A stretch of DNA of 64,000 nt from Nesterenkonia sedimenti (lineage in GTDB: Bacteria; Actinomycetota; Actinomycetes; Actinomycetales; Micrococcaceae). A program made the position numbers and the translations under genes. Each line of letters starts with the position of its first letter. Position 1 is the first letter of the stretch. The stretch lies in assembly GCF_012641515.1 (NCBI RefSeq), contig NZ_JABAHY010000008.1, forward strand, positions 83,765-147,764. Direction: 5' to 3'. The notes under the pieces were generated by a model, which saw nothing but the letters and a program-made list of their open reading frames with translations, was not told the DNA's origin and did no database searches. Positions 26,932 to 34,758 of this stretch are shown piece after piece.

Positions 26932-29307
26932 GTGAGTGAGCGCAGCCTGTCTTTTGAGTCCATCCGAGTTCGTGGTGCCCAGGAGAACAATCTCCGCGGC
27001 GTCGATGTCGATATTCCCAAACGGAAACTGACCGTTTTCACCGGAGTCTCCGGCTCCGGCAAATCCTCCCTGGTCTTCGGTACGATCGCCGCTGAATCCC
27101 GGCGTCTGATCAACGAAACCTATGATGCCTTCATCCAGGGCTTCATGCCCACCATGTCCCGCCCCGAGGTCGATCTCCTCGAGGGGCTGACCGCATCGAT
27201 CATCATCGACCAGGAGCGCATGGCACCCAATCCGCGCTCCACAGTCGGCACCGCCACCGATGTGAACTCCATGCTGCGTATCCTCTTCAGCCGCTTCGCC
27301 CAGCCCAACCTGGGCAACCCCATGGCCTATTCCTTCAACGTAGCCTCCTCCTCAGGAACCGGCACCCTCACCAAGGCTGATGGCACTGAGGAAACTGCGG
27401 GATTCAGCGTCACCGGCGGCATGTGCATCCGCTGTGAGGGCCGCGGCCAGGTCAACCAGATCGACCTCAGTCAACTGGTGGACGAGTCAAAGTCCATCAA
27501 CGAAGGTGCCATCACCATCCCCGGCTATAAGCCCGGGGGCTGGTCCGTGCGGTTCTACGCGGAATCCGGATTCTTCGACCCCGATAGGCCCATCCGCGAC
27601 TTCACCGAACAGGAACGCGAAGACCTCTTCCACCGCGAGGCCACCAAGGTCAATATCTCCGGTACGAATATGACCTTCCAGGGGCTGGTTCCCAGTGTGA
27701 AGAAGTCCTTCCTGTCCAAGGACAGGGATGCCATGCAGCCGCATATTCGTAATTTCGTGGACCGCGCAGTGACCTTCGCCGACTGCCCCGACTGCGGCGG
27801 CACCCGCCTCTCCGAACAGACCCGAGCCTCCAAGGTCGCCGGCAAGAGCATCGCCGATCTGTGTGTCATGCAGATCAGCGATCTGGCCATCTGGTTCGAT
27901 GAACTCGACCTCAGCGCAGAAGGCCTCACCGGGGCTTCGCCTCTGCTGGACGCGATCGGTGAGACGCTGCAGAACTTCGTAACCATCGGCCTGGGGTATC
28001 TGTCCCTGGAACGAGCCGCCGGCACACTCTCCGGCGGTGAGGCCCAACGAGTGAAGATGATCCGCCATCTGGGCTCCTCGCTGACCGATGTCACCTATGT
28101 CTTCGACGAGCCCACAGTGGGACTGCATCCGCATGATGTCGCCCGGATGAACCAACTGCTGCTGAAACTGCGCGATAAGGGCAATACCATTCTGGTCGTC
28201 GAGCACAACCCCGAGGTCATGGCCGTGGCCGATCACATCATCGATATGGGCCCAGCTGCCGGAACCCACGGCGGCGAAGTGGTCTACACCGGGGACTTCG
28301 CCGGCCTGCGCAGCTCCGAGACCCTGACTGGTAAGCACCTCGAGGCCCGCCAGCAGCTCAAAGACCAGTCCCGCAACCCCACTGGCGCCATCGAAATCCG
28401 TGGTGCGGACACTCATAACCTTCGCGGGGTCGACGTCGATGTCCCCACCGGGGTTCTGGTTGCTGTCACCGGTGTGGCCGGATCCGGAAAGAGCTCACTG
28501 ATCCACGGTTCTGTCGCAGGCCGGGAAGGTGTGATCGCCGTCGACCAGTCGGCCATCCGCGGTTCGCGGCGTTCGAATCCGGCAACCTATACCGGTCTGC
28601 TGGAACCGATCCGTAAGGCCTTCGCCAAGGCCAATGGCGTGAAACCCGCCCTGTTCAGCGCAAACTCGGAGGGCGCCTGCCGCACCTGCGGCGGTGCGGG
28701 CGTCATCTACCAGGACCTCGGCATCGTCTCCGGGATCTCCACGGTCTGTGAGGGCTGTGAGGGCCGCCGCTATCAGGACGCCGTATTGGAGTACCGGCTG
28801 GGCGGGAAGAATATCGCCGAAGTGTTAGCCCTTCCGGTGGAGGAGGCACTGAACTTCTTCAGCGGCAAAGCCCCGGAGGCCACCGAGGCCAAGATCCCGG
28901 CAGCAGCGAAAATCCTGACCCGCCTGGCCGATGTGGGCCTGGGCTACCTCACCCTGGGCCAGCCGCTGAGCACACTCTCCGGCGGCGAGCGCCAGCGGAT
29001 CAAACTGGCCATCGAGATCGGCTCCGATGCCGCCACCATCATCCTGGATGAGCCCAGTGCTGGACTGCATATGGCCGATACCGACCGGCTGATCGGCATG
29101 TTGGAGAAGATCGTGGACTCCGGGCGGACAGTGATCGTCATCGAGCATAATCTCGATGTCATCTCCTGCGCCGACTGGATCATTGATATCGGACCCGGGG
29201 CAGGGCACGACGGCGGCCAGGTGGTCTTCTCCGGGCACCCCAGGGATCTGCTGGGCGTGGAGAACTCCCTGACCGGACAGCACCTAGGGGCCCATCATGG
29301 CCGCTGA
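26932..29307 (+). CDS. Short UvrA-like ABC ATPase (excinuclease-subunit-A family)
   Basis: Protein of 791 residues with two ABC ATPase halves in the UvrA arrangement. The Walker A motifs are GVSGSGKSS near 38 and GVAGSGKSS near 518, with signature sequences GTLSGGEAQRVKMI and STLSGGERQRIKLA. Zinc-type CxxC pairs are seen (CIRC, CPDC, CRTC, CEGC). True UvrA is about 950 residues; this shorter class has lost sequence around the UvrB-binding region and is often linked to antibiotic self-resistance or detoxification. It is therefore not called uvrA. I place the start at GTG 26932 because of TACGAT six bases upstream; an ATG at 26908 is possible. Confidence 0.85.
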   Translation: MSERSLSFESIRVRGAQENNLRGVDVDIPKRKLTVFTGVSGSGKSSLVFGTIAAESRRLINETYDAFIQGFMPTMSRPEVDLLEGLTASIIIDQERMAPNPRSTVGTATDVNSMLRILFSRFAQPNLGNPMAYSFNVASSSGTGTLTKADGTEETAGFSVTGGMCIRCEGRGQVNQIDLSQLVDESKSINEGAITIPGYKPGGWSVRFYAESGFFDPDRPIRDFTEQEREDLFHREATKVNISGTNMTFQGLVPSVKKSFLSKDRDAMQPHIRNFVDRAVTFADCPDCGGTRLSEQTRASKVAGKSIADLCVMQISDLAIWFDELDLSAEGLTGASPLLDAIGETLQNFVTIGLGYLSLERAAGTLSGGEAQRVKMIRHLGSSLTDVTYVFDEPTVGLHPHDVARMNQLLLKLRDKGNTILVVEHNPEVMAVADHIIDMGPAAGTHGGEVVYTGDFAGLRSSETLTGKHLEARQQLKDQSRNPTGAIEIRGADTHNLRGVDVDVPTGVLVAVTGVAGSGKSSLIHGSVAGREGVIAVDQSAIRGSRRSNPATYTGLLEPIRKAFAKANGVKPALFSANSEGACRTCGGAGVIYQDLGIVSGISTVCEGCEGRRYQDAVLEYRLGGKNIAEVLALPVEEALNFFSGKAPEATEAKIPAAAKILTRLADVGLGYLTLGQPLSTLSGGERQRIKLAIEIGSDAATIILDEPSAGLHMADTDRLIGMLEKIVDSGRTVIVIEHNLDVISCADWIIDIGPGAGHDGGQVVFSGHPRDLLGVENSLTGQHLGAHHGR

Positions 29308-29431
29308 GATTCCGGAGGAGAAGATCCTCACCGTCCCCGACGCCGCCGCCTGGCGCCTCTGGCTGGAGACTCATGAGGACACCCACGACCTGCTCAAGGT
29401 CAAGCGCGCTGAGGTCCTCGGTACCGGGTGA
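29297..29431 (+). pseudogene. Truncated N-terminal fragment of a YdeI/OmpD-associated family protein
   Basis: An ATG inside the last codons of the UvrA-like gene opens a 44-codon frame. Its beginning, PEEKILTVPDAAAWRLWLE, resembles the N terminus of YdeI-type proteins, which are usually 190 residues or more. The similarity stops after about 30 residues, and the frame ends inside the convergent transporter gene. This looks like the remains of a gene cut off by a deletion or rearrangement at about 29390. Identification is by eye only. Confidence 0.5.
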
Positions 29432-30353
29432 TCTGGGCCAGGGCTGCCAGCACCGGCAGCTCCACCAGGGGTCCCAAAACCAGGGCCACTGCGATCAACG
29501 GACGATCTGGAAAGGCCGCCACAGCGATCCCTAGGGCAATCGGTGAGTTCCTGGCGGTGGTGACCATCGTCAGCGTGACCCGTTGGTCTCCGCTGAGCCC
29601 CACTGTCCTTGCGGCTGCGGTGGCCAGCAGGGGCAGCAGGATGAAGAAGATTCCCAGTGCCGGCAGCAGCATCAGCAGTTCGGTTCCACTTTCAGCGATG
29701 ACCGGGGCCTGCCAGGCGAACATCGCAGCCACAGCCAGACACAGCAGAGGTACGACGACGCCGGAGGCCCAGTTCTGAGCGCGGGCCTGTACCGCATCCC
29801 GCCGGCGCCGGAGCAGCCAGCGCGCAGCGATGGCCAGTAGCACCGGGGTCAGCAGCATCAGCCCCACGGCCTCGGCGAGAGTGCCAGCATCCACCATGGC
29901 GGCCTCACCACCGAGCAGCAGCACATAGACCGGAAGCAGCAGCAGCTGCAGGATGAGGTTCACCGGTAGCAGGGCCGCAGCGATACCGGTGTGGCCACGG
30001 GCCAGGGCGGTGAAGACCAGGTACCAGTCAGTACAGGGGGTCACCAGCAGCAGTAGCAGACCGATACGTAGATCCGGCTGACCTCCCAGTAACCCCGCCC
30101 CGAGAGCCCAGGCCAGGGCCGGGGTGAAGAGGTAGTTCAGAACCAGACTGAGCCCCACCAGGGCCTTTGCCCGGCGGATCTCACCGATCTGGGCTGATTC
30201 AATCTGGAAGAAGATCGCGGTGAGCATCACCAGCAGGGCCGGGATGATCACGTATTCGCCATAGGCACCAACCGGTGAGAGCAGCCCCAGGGCGAGGCCG
30301 ATCAGGGCAGCCGCGGCGACCAGGAGGCTCTGCAGCCGTTCCAGCCAGCTCAT
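29400..30353 (-). CDS. ACR3/bile acid:sodium symporter (BASS) superfamily transporter
   Basis: Integral membrane protein of 317 residues with about ten helices. TPCTDWYLVFTAL near 105 contains the cysteine typical of the ACR3 arsenite-exporter branch, and TTARNSPIALGIAVAAFPDRP near 268-288 is the conserved crossover region of the superfamily. Arsenite efflux is possible, but no arsR or arsC lies nearby, so the substrate is open. The gene starts eight bases after the HIT gene and probably forms an operon with it. Its 3' end overlaps the YdeI-like fragment, which suggests the junction was formed by rearrangement. Confidence 0.75.
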   Translation of the reverse strand: MSWLERLQSLLVAAAALIGLALGLLSPVGAYGEYVIIPALLVMLTAIFFQIESAQIGEIRRAKALVGLSLVLNYLFTPALAWALGAGLLGGQPDLRIGLLLLLVTPCTDWYLVFTALARGHTGIAAALLPVNLILQLLLLPVYVLLLGGEAAMVDAGTLAEAVGLMLLTPVLLAIAARWLLRRRRDAVQARAQNWASGVVVPLLCLAVAAMFAWQAPVIAESGTELLMLLPALGIFFILLPLLATAAARTVGLSGDQRVTLTMVTTARNSPIALGIAVAAFPDRPLIAVALVLGPLVELPVLAALAQITRYRGPQRA

Positions 30354-30361
30354 ACCGCCGG

Positions 30362-30805
30362 TCAGCTGTTCTGATCCTCCTCAGCGGGCACATTCTCTGT
30401 TTCGCCCATCAGGCGCAGAGCCACCCGCAGCTTCTCTGCCGACTCATCCATCTTCTGCTGGTCGGGGTCATCCATGGCCTTGGTGAAGTCATGGTCGGCC
30501 ATGGAGTTGGAGGGCCAGACGTGGAAGTGCAGATGGGGAACCTCGTAGCCGGCGATGGCCAGACCGGCCCGTTCGGAGCCGAAGGCTTCCACCTGGGCCT
30601 TACCGATCCGGTGGGCCACCGTGCTCAGATGGGCCACGAGATCGGTATCGGCATCGGTCCATTTGTCGATCTCCGCCCGGGGCACCACCAGGGTGTGCCC
30701 ATAGGCCAGGGGCGCGATGGAGAGAAAGCCGACGCAGACCTCGTCCTGCCAGACGAATCGGCCGGGAAATTCACCGCTGATCACCTTTGAAAACACAGTC
30801 GCCAT
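30362..30805 (-). CDS. HIT-family nucleotide hydrolase
   Basis: Histidine-triad protein of 147 residues. The signature HLHFHVWP is near residues 93-100, with YGHTLVVPRAEIDKW near 35. Such enzymes hydrolyse or transfer nucleotidyl groups (AMP-lysine, AMP-NH2 and similar), but the physiological substrate is unknown. TAGTCT lies six bases before the ATG and there is no Shine-Dalgarno site, so it is probably leaderless. It is divergent from zur, with 62 bp between the starts. Confidence 0.93.
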   Translation of the reverse strand: MATVFSKVISGEFPGRFVWQDEVCVGFLSIAPLAYGHTLVVPRAEIDKWTDADTDLVAHLSTVAHRIGKAQVEAFGSERAGLAIAGYEVPHLHFHVWPSNSMADHDFTKAMDDPDQQKMDESAEKLRVALRLMGETENVPAEEDQNS

Positions 30806-30867
30806 ACGGCAAGACTAAGCCAAAACCCAGCACCTGCACAGCCCACCACTGCTAGGCTGTGAACACG

Positions 30868-31284
30868 ATGACTACCTCTGCCAATCCCCCGGTCAAAGGC
30901 CGCTCAACCCGCCAAAAGCGCGCGGTGTGGTCGGCCCTCAGTGAGTTGGAGGATTTCGTCTCCGCCCAGGATCTGCACCGCATCCTCAGCGACCGCGGTG
31001 AGAAGGTTTCCCTGGCTACGGTCTACCGGGTGCTGCAGTCCCACCAGGAGGAGGGGCTGCTGGATGTTCTGCGGCCCGATGACGGGGAGGCGATCTACCG
31101 CCTCTGTGCCGCTGAGGAGCACCATCACCACCTGGTCTGCCGCAAATGTGGACTGGCAGTGGAGTTCGAAGCCCCGGAGATGGAGTCCTGGGCCCAGAAG
31201 CTTGCTGCGGATAACGGCTTCACCGAGATCCGCCATACCCTCGAGCTCTTCGGTCTGTGCAAGAACTGCAGCGAAATCCCCTGA
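30868..31284 (+). CDS. zur: Fur-family transcriptional regulator, probably the zinc regulator Zur
   Basis: DNA-binding protein of 138 residues that represses zinc uptake when loaded with zinc. The winged-helix part includes VSLATVYRVLQSHQEEGLL near 45-63. Metal sites are seen in EEHHHHLVCRKCG near 84-96 and in the C-terminal CKNC, the two CxxC pairs of the structural zinc site. The znuABC operon nearby argues for Zur rather than Fur. I prefer the ATG at 30868 to a GTG nine bases earlier, since TAGGCT ends nine bases before the ATG and the mRNA would then be almost leaderless. Confidence 0.88.
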   Translation: MTTSANPPVKGRSTRQKRAVWSALSELEDFVSAQDLHRILSDRGEKVSLATVYRVLQSHQEEGLLDVLRPDDGEAIYRLCAAEEHHHHLVCRKCGLAVEFEAPEMESWAQKLAADNGFTEIRHTLELFGLCKNCSEIP

Positions 31285-31288
31285 TCAC

Positions 31289-32146
31289 ATGAGGAAAGAG
31301 CGCAGCGAATTTCCGACTTCAGGTGTGAAGTTCCGCGTGAGCGGAACGAGAGGCGATGCGACGGAAGCCGTGACGTCAGGGACCCGTGCAGATGTGGAGC
31401 ATCTGTGCGGGCCACGTCACGGCGTGCGCGCCGCCGGGACTAACACAGGTGCCCTGGTACTGCACGGTTTCACCTCGACTACTGATTCGGTGCAGCCGGT
31501 GGCCGATGCCCTGGAAGAAGCCGGTATCCCCACTGAGGTTCCCCTGCTGCCGGGACACGGCACCACCTGGGAGGACCTCTCGGCCACCCGGGCCGAGGAG
31601 ATCCTGCAGGCAGTAACCGCCGCCTATGACCGTCTGCAGACCCGCTGCACCGAGGTGGTCCCGGTGGGACTGTCTATGGGTGGGGCCCTGGCTCTCTGGG
31701 TGGCCGCGCAGAAGGACTCCCCCGGCGTCGTCGCCATCAATCCTGGTCTGCGGCTGACTCCGGGGACCGGGCTGCTGGCCCGTCTGCTGGCCCCGGTGAA
31801 ACCCACCCTGGGGGCCATTGCCGGTGATATCGCCCGGCCGGGGGTCCGTGAGATCGCCTACCCGGTCACCCCAGTGCGGGCGGTGACCGAATTGAGCCGG
31901 ATCTTCGCCGAATCCCGCCGGTCTCTGCCGAAGCTGGCGGACCGGAAGACCCCGGTGCTGCTGCTGCGTTCTGCGATCGACCAGGTGGTCGGCCAGGCAT
32001 CAGTCCGGCTGCTCAAAGCGGCAGTGCCCCAGACCCGGGAAGTGATTCTGCGGCGCAGCCGACATGTGGCACCTCTGGATTTCGATGCTGAGCTGCTGAA
32101 CCGCCGGAGCGTTCAGTTTGTGACTGAGGTTTCCGGCTCGGCCTGA
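31289..32146 (+). CDS. Alpha/beta-hydrolase, carboxylesterase-like
   Basis: Serine hydrolase of up to 285 residues. The oxyanion segment is ALVLHGFTST, the nucleophile elbow is GLSMGG (serine codon at about 31671), the likely acid is in RSAIDQVV and the histidine in RSRHVAPLDFD. This matches the monoacylglycerol lipase/carboxylesterase group. The start is uncertain: ATG 31289 gives a 54-residue N terminus with unusual composition over two hairpins, and GTG at 31370, 31394 or 31424 would be more compact. Only the part from about 31440 is well supported. Its 3' end overlaps the convergent znuB by 34 bp. Confidence 0.8.
   Translation: MRKERSEFPTSGVKFRVSGTRGDATEAVTSGTRADVEHLCGPRHGVRAAGTNTGALVLHGFTSTTDSVQPVADALEEAGIPTEVPLLPGHGTTWEDLSATRAEEILQAVTAAYDRLQTRCTEVVPVGLSMGGALALWVAAQKDSPGVVAINPGLRLTPGTGLLARLLAPVKPTLGAIAGDIARPGVREIAYPVTPVRAVTELSRIFAESRRSLPKLADRKTPVLLLRSAIDQVVGQASVRLLKAAVPQTREVILRRSRHVAPLDFDAELLNRRSVQFVTEVSGSA
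31330..31420. repeat. Two strong hairpins between zur and the esterase domain
   Basis: GTTCCGC (31330-31336) pairs with GCGGAAC (31341-31347) across four bases. A larger structure follows: outer stem GTGACGT (31370-31376) with ACGTCAC (31414-31420), and inner stem 31383-31394 with 31400-31411. The inner 12 positions pair fully in RNA if two G-U pairs are allowed. This may be a terminator or attenuator after zur, or a small palindromic repeat. It makes the esterase start uncertain. Confidence 0.6.
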
Positions 32147-32985
32147 GAGCCCCTGCGCTGCCGCCAGCCCAGCAGCAGGCAAACCACGTAGATCAGGAAG
32201 CTGATGGTAGTGATGTACGGGCTGATCGGCACCGTGCCCATAATAGCGATCATGATCCCACCCACCGCTGAGACCACCGCGAAGATACAGGAAAGGGTGA
32301 CCACTGCGGCCGGATGCCTGGCGACTTTCAGTGCTGCTGCTGAGGGGACCACCAGCAGCGCCAGCACCAGCAGGGCGCCGACGACCTGGACACTCATCGC
32401 CACCGCCCCGCCGAGCAGGATCATAAAGACGATGGTCAGCAAGTTGGTCTTCACGCCACGGGCTGCCGCCAGTTGGGGGTCCACTGAGGCGAACATCAGC
32501 GGTCGCCAGATGACAATCAGCACTGCGGAGATGATCACTGCACCGGTGACCAGGGTGCGGGTCTGGACATCGTCGACGCCGACGATCTGACCGGTCAGCA
32601 GGCCAAAGCGGTTTGCAGTGCGCCCTTGGTAGAGATGCAGGAAGAGAATGCCGAGGCCCAGGCCGAAAGGCATCAGCACTGCGGTGACCCCTGAGGTGTC
32701 CTTATCCCGCATGGCCAGGACCCCGATCAGCAGGGCTGCCACCACCGCGCCGACGGCGGAGCCGAGGACAACATCCAGTCCGGCCAGCAGGAACAGGGCT
32801 GCCCCGGCGAAGCTGATCTCGGCGATGCCGTGGACTACCAGGCCGGTGCGCCGCAGCATAATGAAGATGCCGATGATCCCGCCCATCAGCCCCAGGACTC
32901 CGGCGGTGATCACGGAGTTGCGGACCAGCCAGAAGAGATCCCAATAGTTATCGGTGGTGAAGCTGGAGGTGATCTGTTCAATCAT
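32113..32985 (-). CDS. znuB: Zinc ABC transporter permease
   Basis: Membrane subunit of the zinc importer, 290 residues with about eight or nine helices and the ABC-3 family pattern (GGIIGIFIMLRRTGLVVHGIAE near 36). It overlaps znuC by eight bases and shares its operon. It pairs with ZnuC in the membrane and receives zinc from the ZnuA lipoprotein. The stop lies within the end of the convergent esterase gene. Confidence 0.92.
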   Translation of the reverse strand: MIEQITSSFTTDNYWDLFWLVRNSVITAGVLGLMGGIIGIFIMLRRTGLVVHGIAEISFAGAALFLLAGLDVVLGSAVGAVVAALLIGVLAMRDKDTSGVTAVLMPFGLGLGILFLHLYQGRTANRFGLLTGQIVGVDDVQTRTLVTGAVIISAVLIVIWRPLMFASVDPQLAAARGVKTNLLTIVFMILLGGAVAMSVQVVGALLVLALLVVPSAAALKVARHPAAVVTLSCIFAVVSAVGGIMIAIMGTVPISPYITTISFLIYVVCLLLGWRQRRGSQAEPETSVTN

Positions 32986-33763
32986 TGTGGTGCTCGCCTT
33001 CTGCGTGCTCTCCCATGACCACCAGCCGGCCCTTATGCTCGATGACCTCCACTGGGGACTGATAGAGCTCGGAGAGCACCTCGGAGCGCATCACCTCGGA
33101 GACTGATCCGATCCGGTGGTCCCCGCGGGCGAAGTAGAGGACCCGGTCGACATGTTCGATCACCGGATTGATCTCATGGGTGACGAAAACTACCGCAGAG
33201 CCGCGGTCCACGGCCTGGCTGCGGATCAGCTCGGTGATCGCCCGCTGGTGGTTGAGGTCCAGGGAGTGCAACGGCTCATCGCAGAGCAGCAGGGCGGGGT
33301 TTCCGGCCAGGGCCTGAGCGGCACGCAGTCGCTGCTGCTCCCCTCCGGAGAGCAGACCCACTGGGCGGTCTGCGTACTCCTGTGCCCCGACCTGGGTGAG
33401 CAGGTCCTCGATCCGGGCCTTGGATATCCGGGAGGTCCAGGGGATGCCGTATTTATGCCCTTCCAGACCCAGAGCTACGAGGTCGCGGGCACGCAGCGGG
33501 GTCTCTGCCTCCAGGTTATGGTGCTGGGGAATATAGCCGACCTGGTTGGAGCCGCGGCGGACCGGTTTTCCCAGCACCTCTGCACTGCCGGAGGAGAGCT
33601 GCTGCAGTCCCAGAAGGACTTTGAGGAAGGTGGACTTCCCTGCACCATTGGGCCCGAGAACTGCCAGGAATTCACCGCGGTCCAGGGCGAAGCTGACATC
33701 GGACCATAGGGTCCGGGAGCCGAAAGTGACGGCTGCCTCGTTCAGGCTCAGGGCGGGGGTCAA
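32978..33763 (-). CDS. znuC: Zinc ABC transporter ATP-binding protein
   Basis: Cytoplasmic ATPase of 261 residues. Walker A is GPNGAGKST near 37-45, the signature is LLSGGEQQRLRAAQAL near 138, Walker B is LLLCDEP near 163, and the switch histidine is in VFVTHE. GYIPQHHNLE is a common Q-loop form in metal importers. The C-terminal tail is histidine-rich (HKGRLVVMGEHAEGEHHND), which may bind metal. The start overlaps the znuA stop (ATGA). Confidence 0.93.
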   Translation of the reverse strand: MTPALSLNEAAVTFGSRTLWSDVSFALDRGEFLAVLGPNGAGKSTFLKVLLGLQQLSSGSAEVLGKPVRRGSNQVGYIPQHHNLEAETPLRARDLVALGLEGHKYGIPWTSRISKARIEDLLTQVGAQEYADRPVGLLSGGEQQRLRAAQALAGNPALLLCDEPLHSLDLNHQRAITELIRSQAVDRGSAVVFVTHEINPVIEHVDRVLYFARGDHRIGSVSEVMRSEVLSELYQSPVEVIEHKGRLVVMGEHAEGEHHND

Positions 33764-34689
33764 TCCATCTCCTGCAGGGCTTCTTCGACGATGTCGATAT
33801 TAGTATCCATCCAATCGATGAATCCCTCTGCATCCTCGTCGATCGTTTCGGTGAACTCCACCACTACTGCCCCGGAGTCGCTGGCGGCATCGCGGATACG
33901 TGCTGACTGCTGGGTCTCGGTCTGCGGGTTATAGGAGAGCAGGTCGATCTCCTCGGCAAGGTCCAGCGCATCGGAGTACAGCCGCGGGGAGACGTCATCG
34001 CCGTGTTCGACGGCGTTGAGGAACTCTTCGGGTGTGGTGTTCTCGAAGCCGGCGTCGTCGAGGAGATATCCGCTGAGTGCCTCGGTGGCAAAGTAGGTGT
34101 GGCCTTCGGCATCAAGGGCCGCATTGCGTTCGGCGAGCTCGTCGATCTCGGCGGCCAGGGCCTCTGCATTCTCTGTGTAGTAGTCGGCGTTCTCTGGGGC
34201 GATCTCCCCGAGGTGCTCGCCGAAGTCGAGGACGAATTCGCTCATCCGCTCGAGGTCGTACCAGATGTGCTCGTTCTCCCAGGTGCCGCCGTACTCGTGG
34301 GAGTGCTCATTCTCACCGGGGATGAGCTGGTAGACGTCCTCATCCTTGTCTGCGGCGGAGGCCAACAGGGTGATGAAGGAGTCATAGCCGCCACCATTGG
34401 CGATGATGACATCTGCGTTCTCCACTGTGATCCGGTCCTGAGGAGTGGCCTCATAGGAGTGCGGGTCCACTGCGGTGGAATCCACCAGGGGGACCACTTC
34501 CACGGTGTCGCCGGCGATGCCCTGGACGAGATCGGTATAGACATCGATGGAGGCCACCACGGTCAGACCGGTGTCCTCGGCATCGGCGTTCCCGTCACCC
34601 AAGGGCTGGCTGCCGTTCTCGGCTTCACCGCAGGCGGAGATCATCAGCACACCGGCACAGGCCATGACGACTAGGGGGAATTTACGCAT
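33760..34689 (-). CDS. znuA: Zinc ABC transporter substrate-binding lipoprotein
   Basis: Secreted metal-binding lipoprotein of 309 residues. The signal peptide ends in the lipobox ISAC (cysteine near 20). Cluster A-1 metal-binding features include DPHSYEATPQD near 78 and EHSHEYGGTWENEHIWYD near 130, and TYFATEALSGYL stands near 205. The short acidic/histidine loop is typical of zinc rather than manganese binders. The ATG is preceded by TACGGT at seven bases, so the transcript is probably leaderless. A Zur-box candidate lies over the promoter. Confidence 0.92.
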   Translation of the reverse strand: MRKFPLVVMACAGVLMISACGEAENGSQPLGDGNADAEDTGLTVVASIDVYTDLVQGIAGDTVEVVPLVDSTAVDPHSYEATPQDRITVENADVIIANGGGYDSFITLLASAADKDEDVYQLIPGENEHSHEYGGTWENEHIWYDLERMSEFVLDFGEHLGEIAPENADYYTENAEALAAEIDELAERNAALDAEGHTYFATEALSGYLLDDAGFENTTPEEFLNAVEHGDDVSPRLYSDALDLAEEIDLLSYNPQTETQQSARIRDAASDSGAVVVEFTETIDEDAEGFIDWMDTNIDIVEEALQEMD

Positions 34690-34709
34690 GAGCTATACCG
34701 TACACTTAT

Positions 34710-34724
34710 TGAAAACTGTTCTCA
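34710..34724. promoter_or_regulatory. Candidate Zur box of the znuACB operon
   Basis: TGAAAACTGTTCTCA is an imperfect palindrome close to the TGAAAATNATTTTCA-like sites recognised by Zur in actinobacteria. It lies 21-35 bp upstream of the znuA start, overlapping where the -35 region would be for the -10 element TACGGT. Zinc-bound Zur, encoded about 3.5 kb away, is the expected repressor. Confidence 0.6.
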
Positions 34725-34758
34725 AAATCAGGAGTGTTGTTGAGAGCAGGTGATGCGC

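Noticed and set aside
30941..31288. Upstream extension of the esterase frame through zur
   Set aside because: The frame is open by chance across zur, which is well supported in another frame by its HTH and metal-binding motifs. Esterase similarity begins only near 31440.
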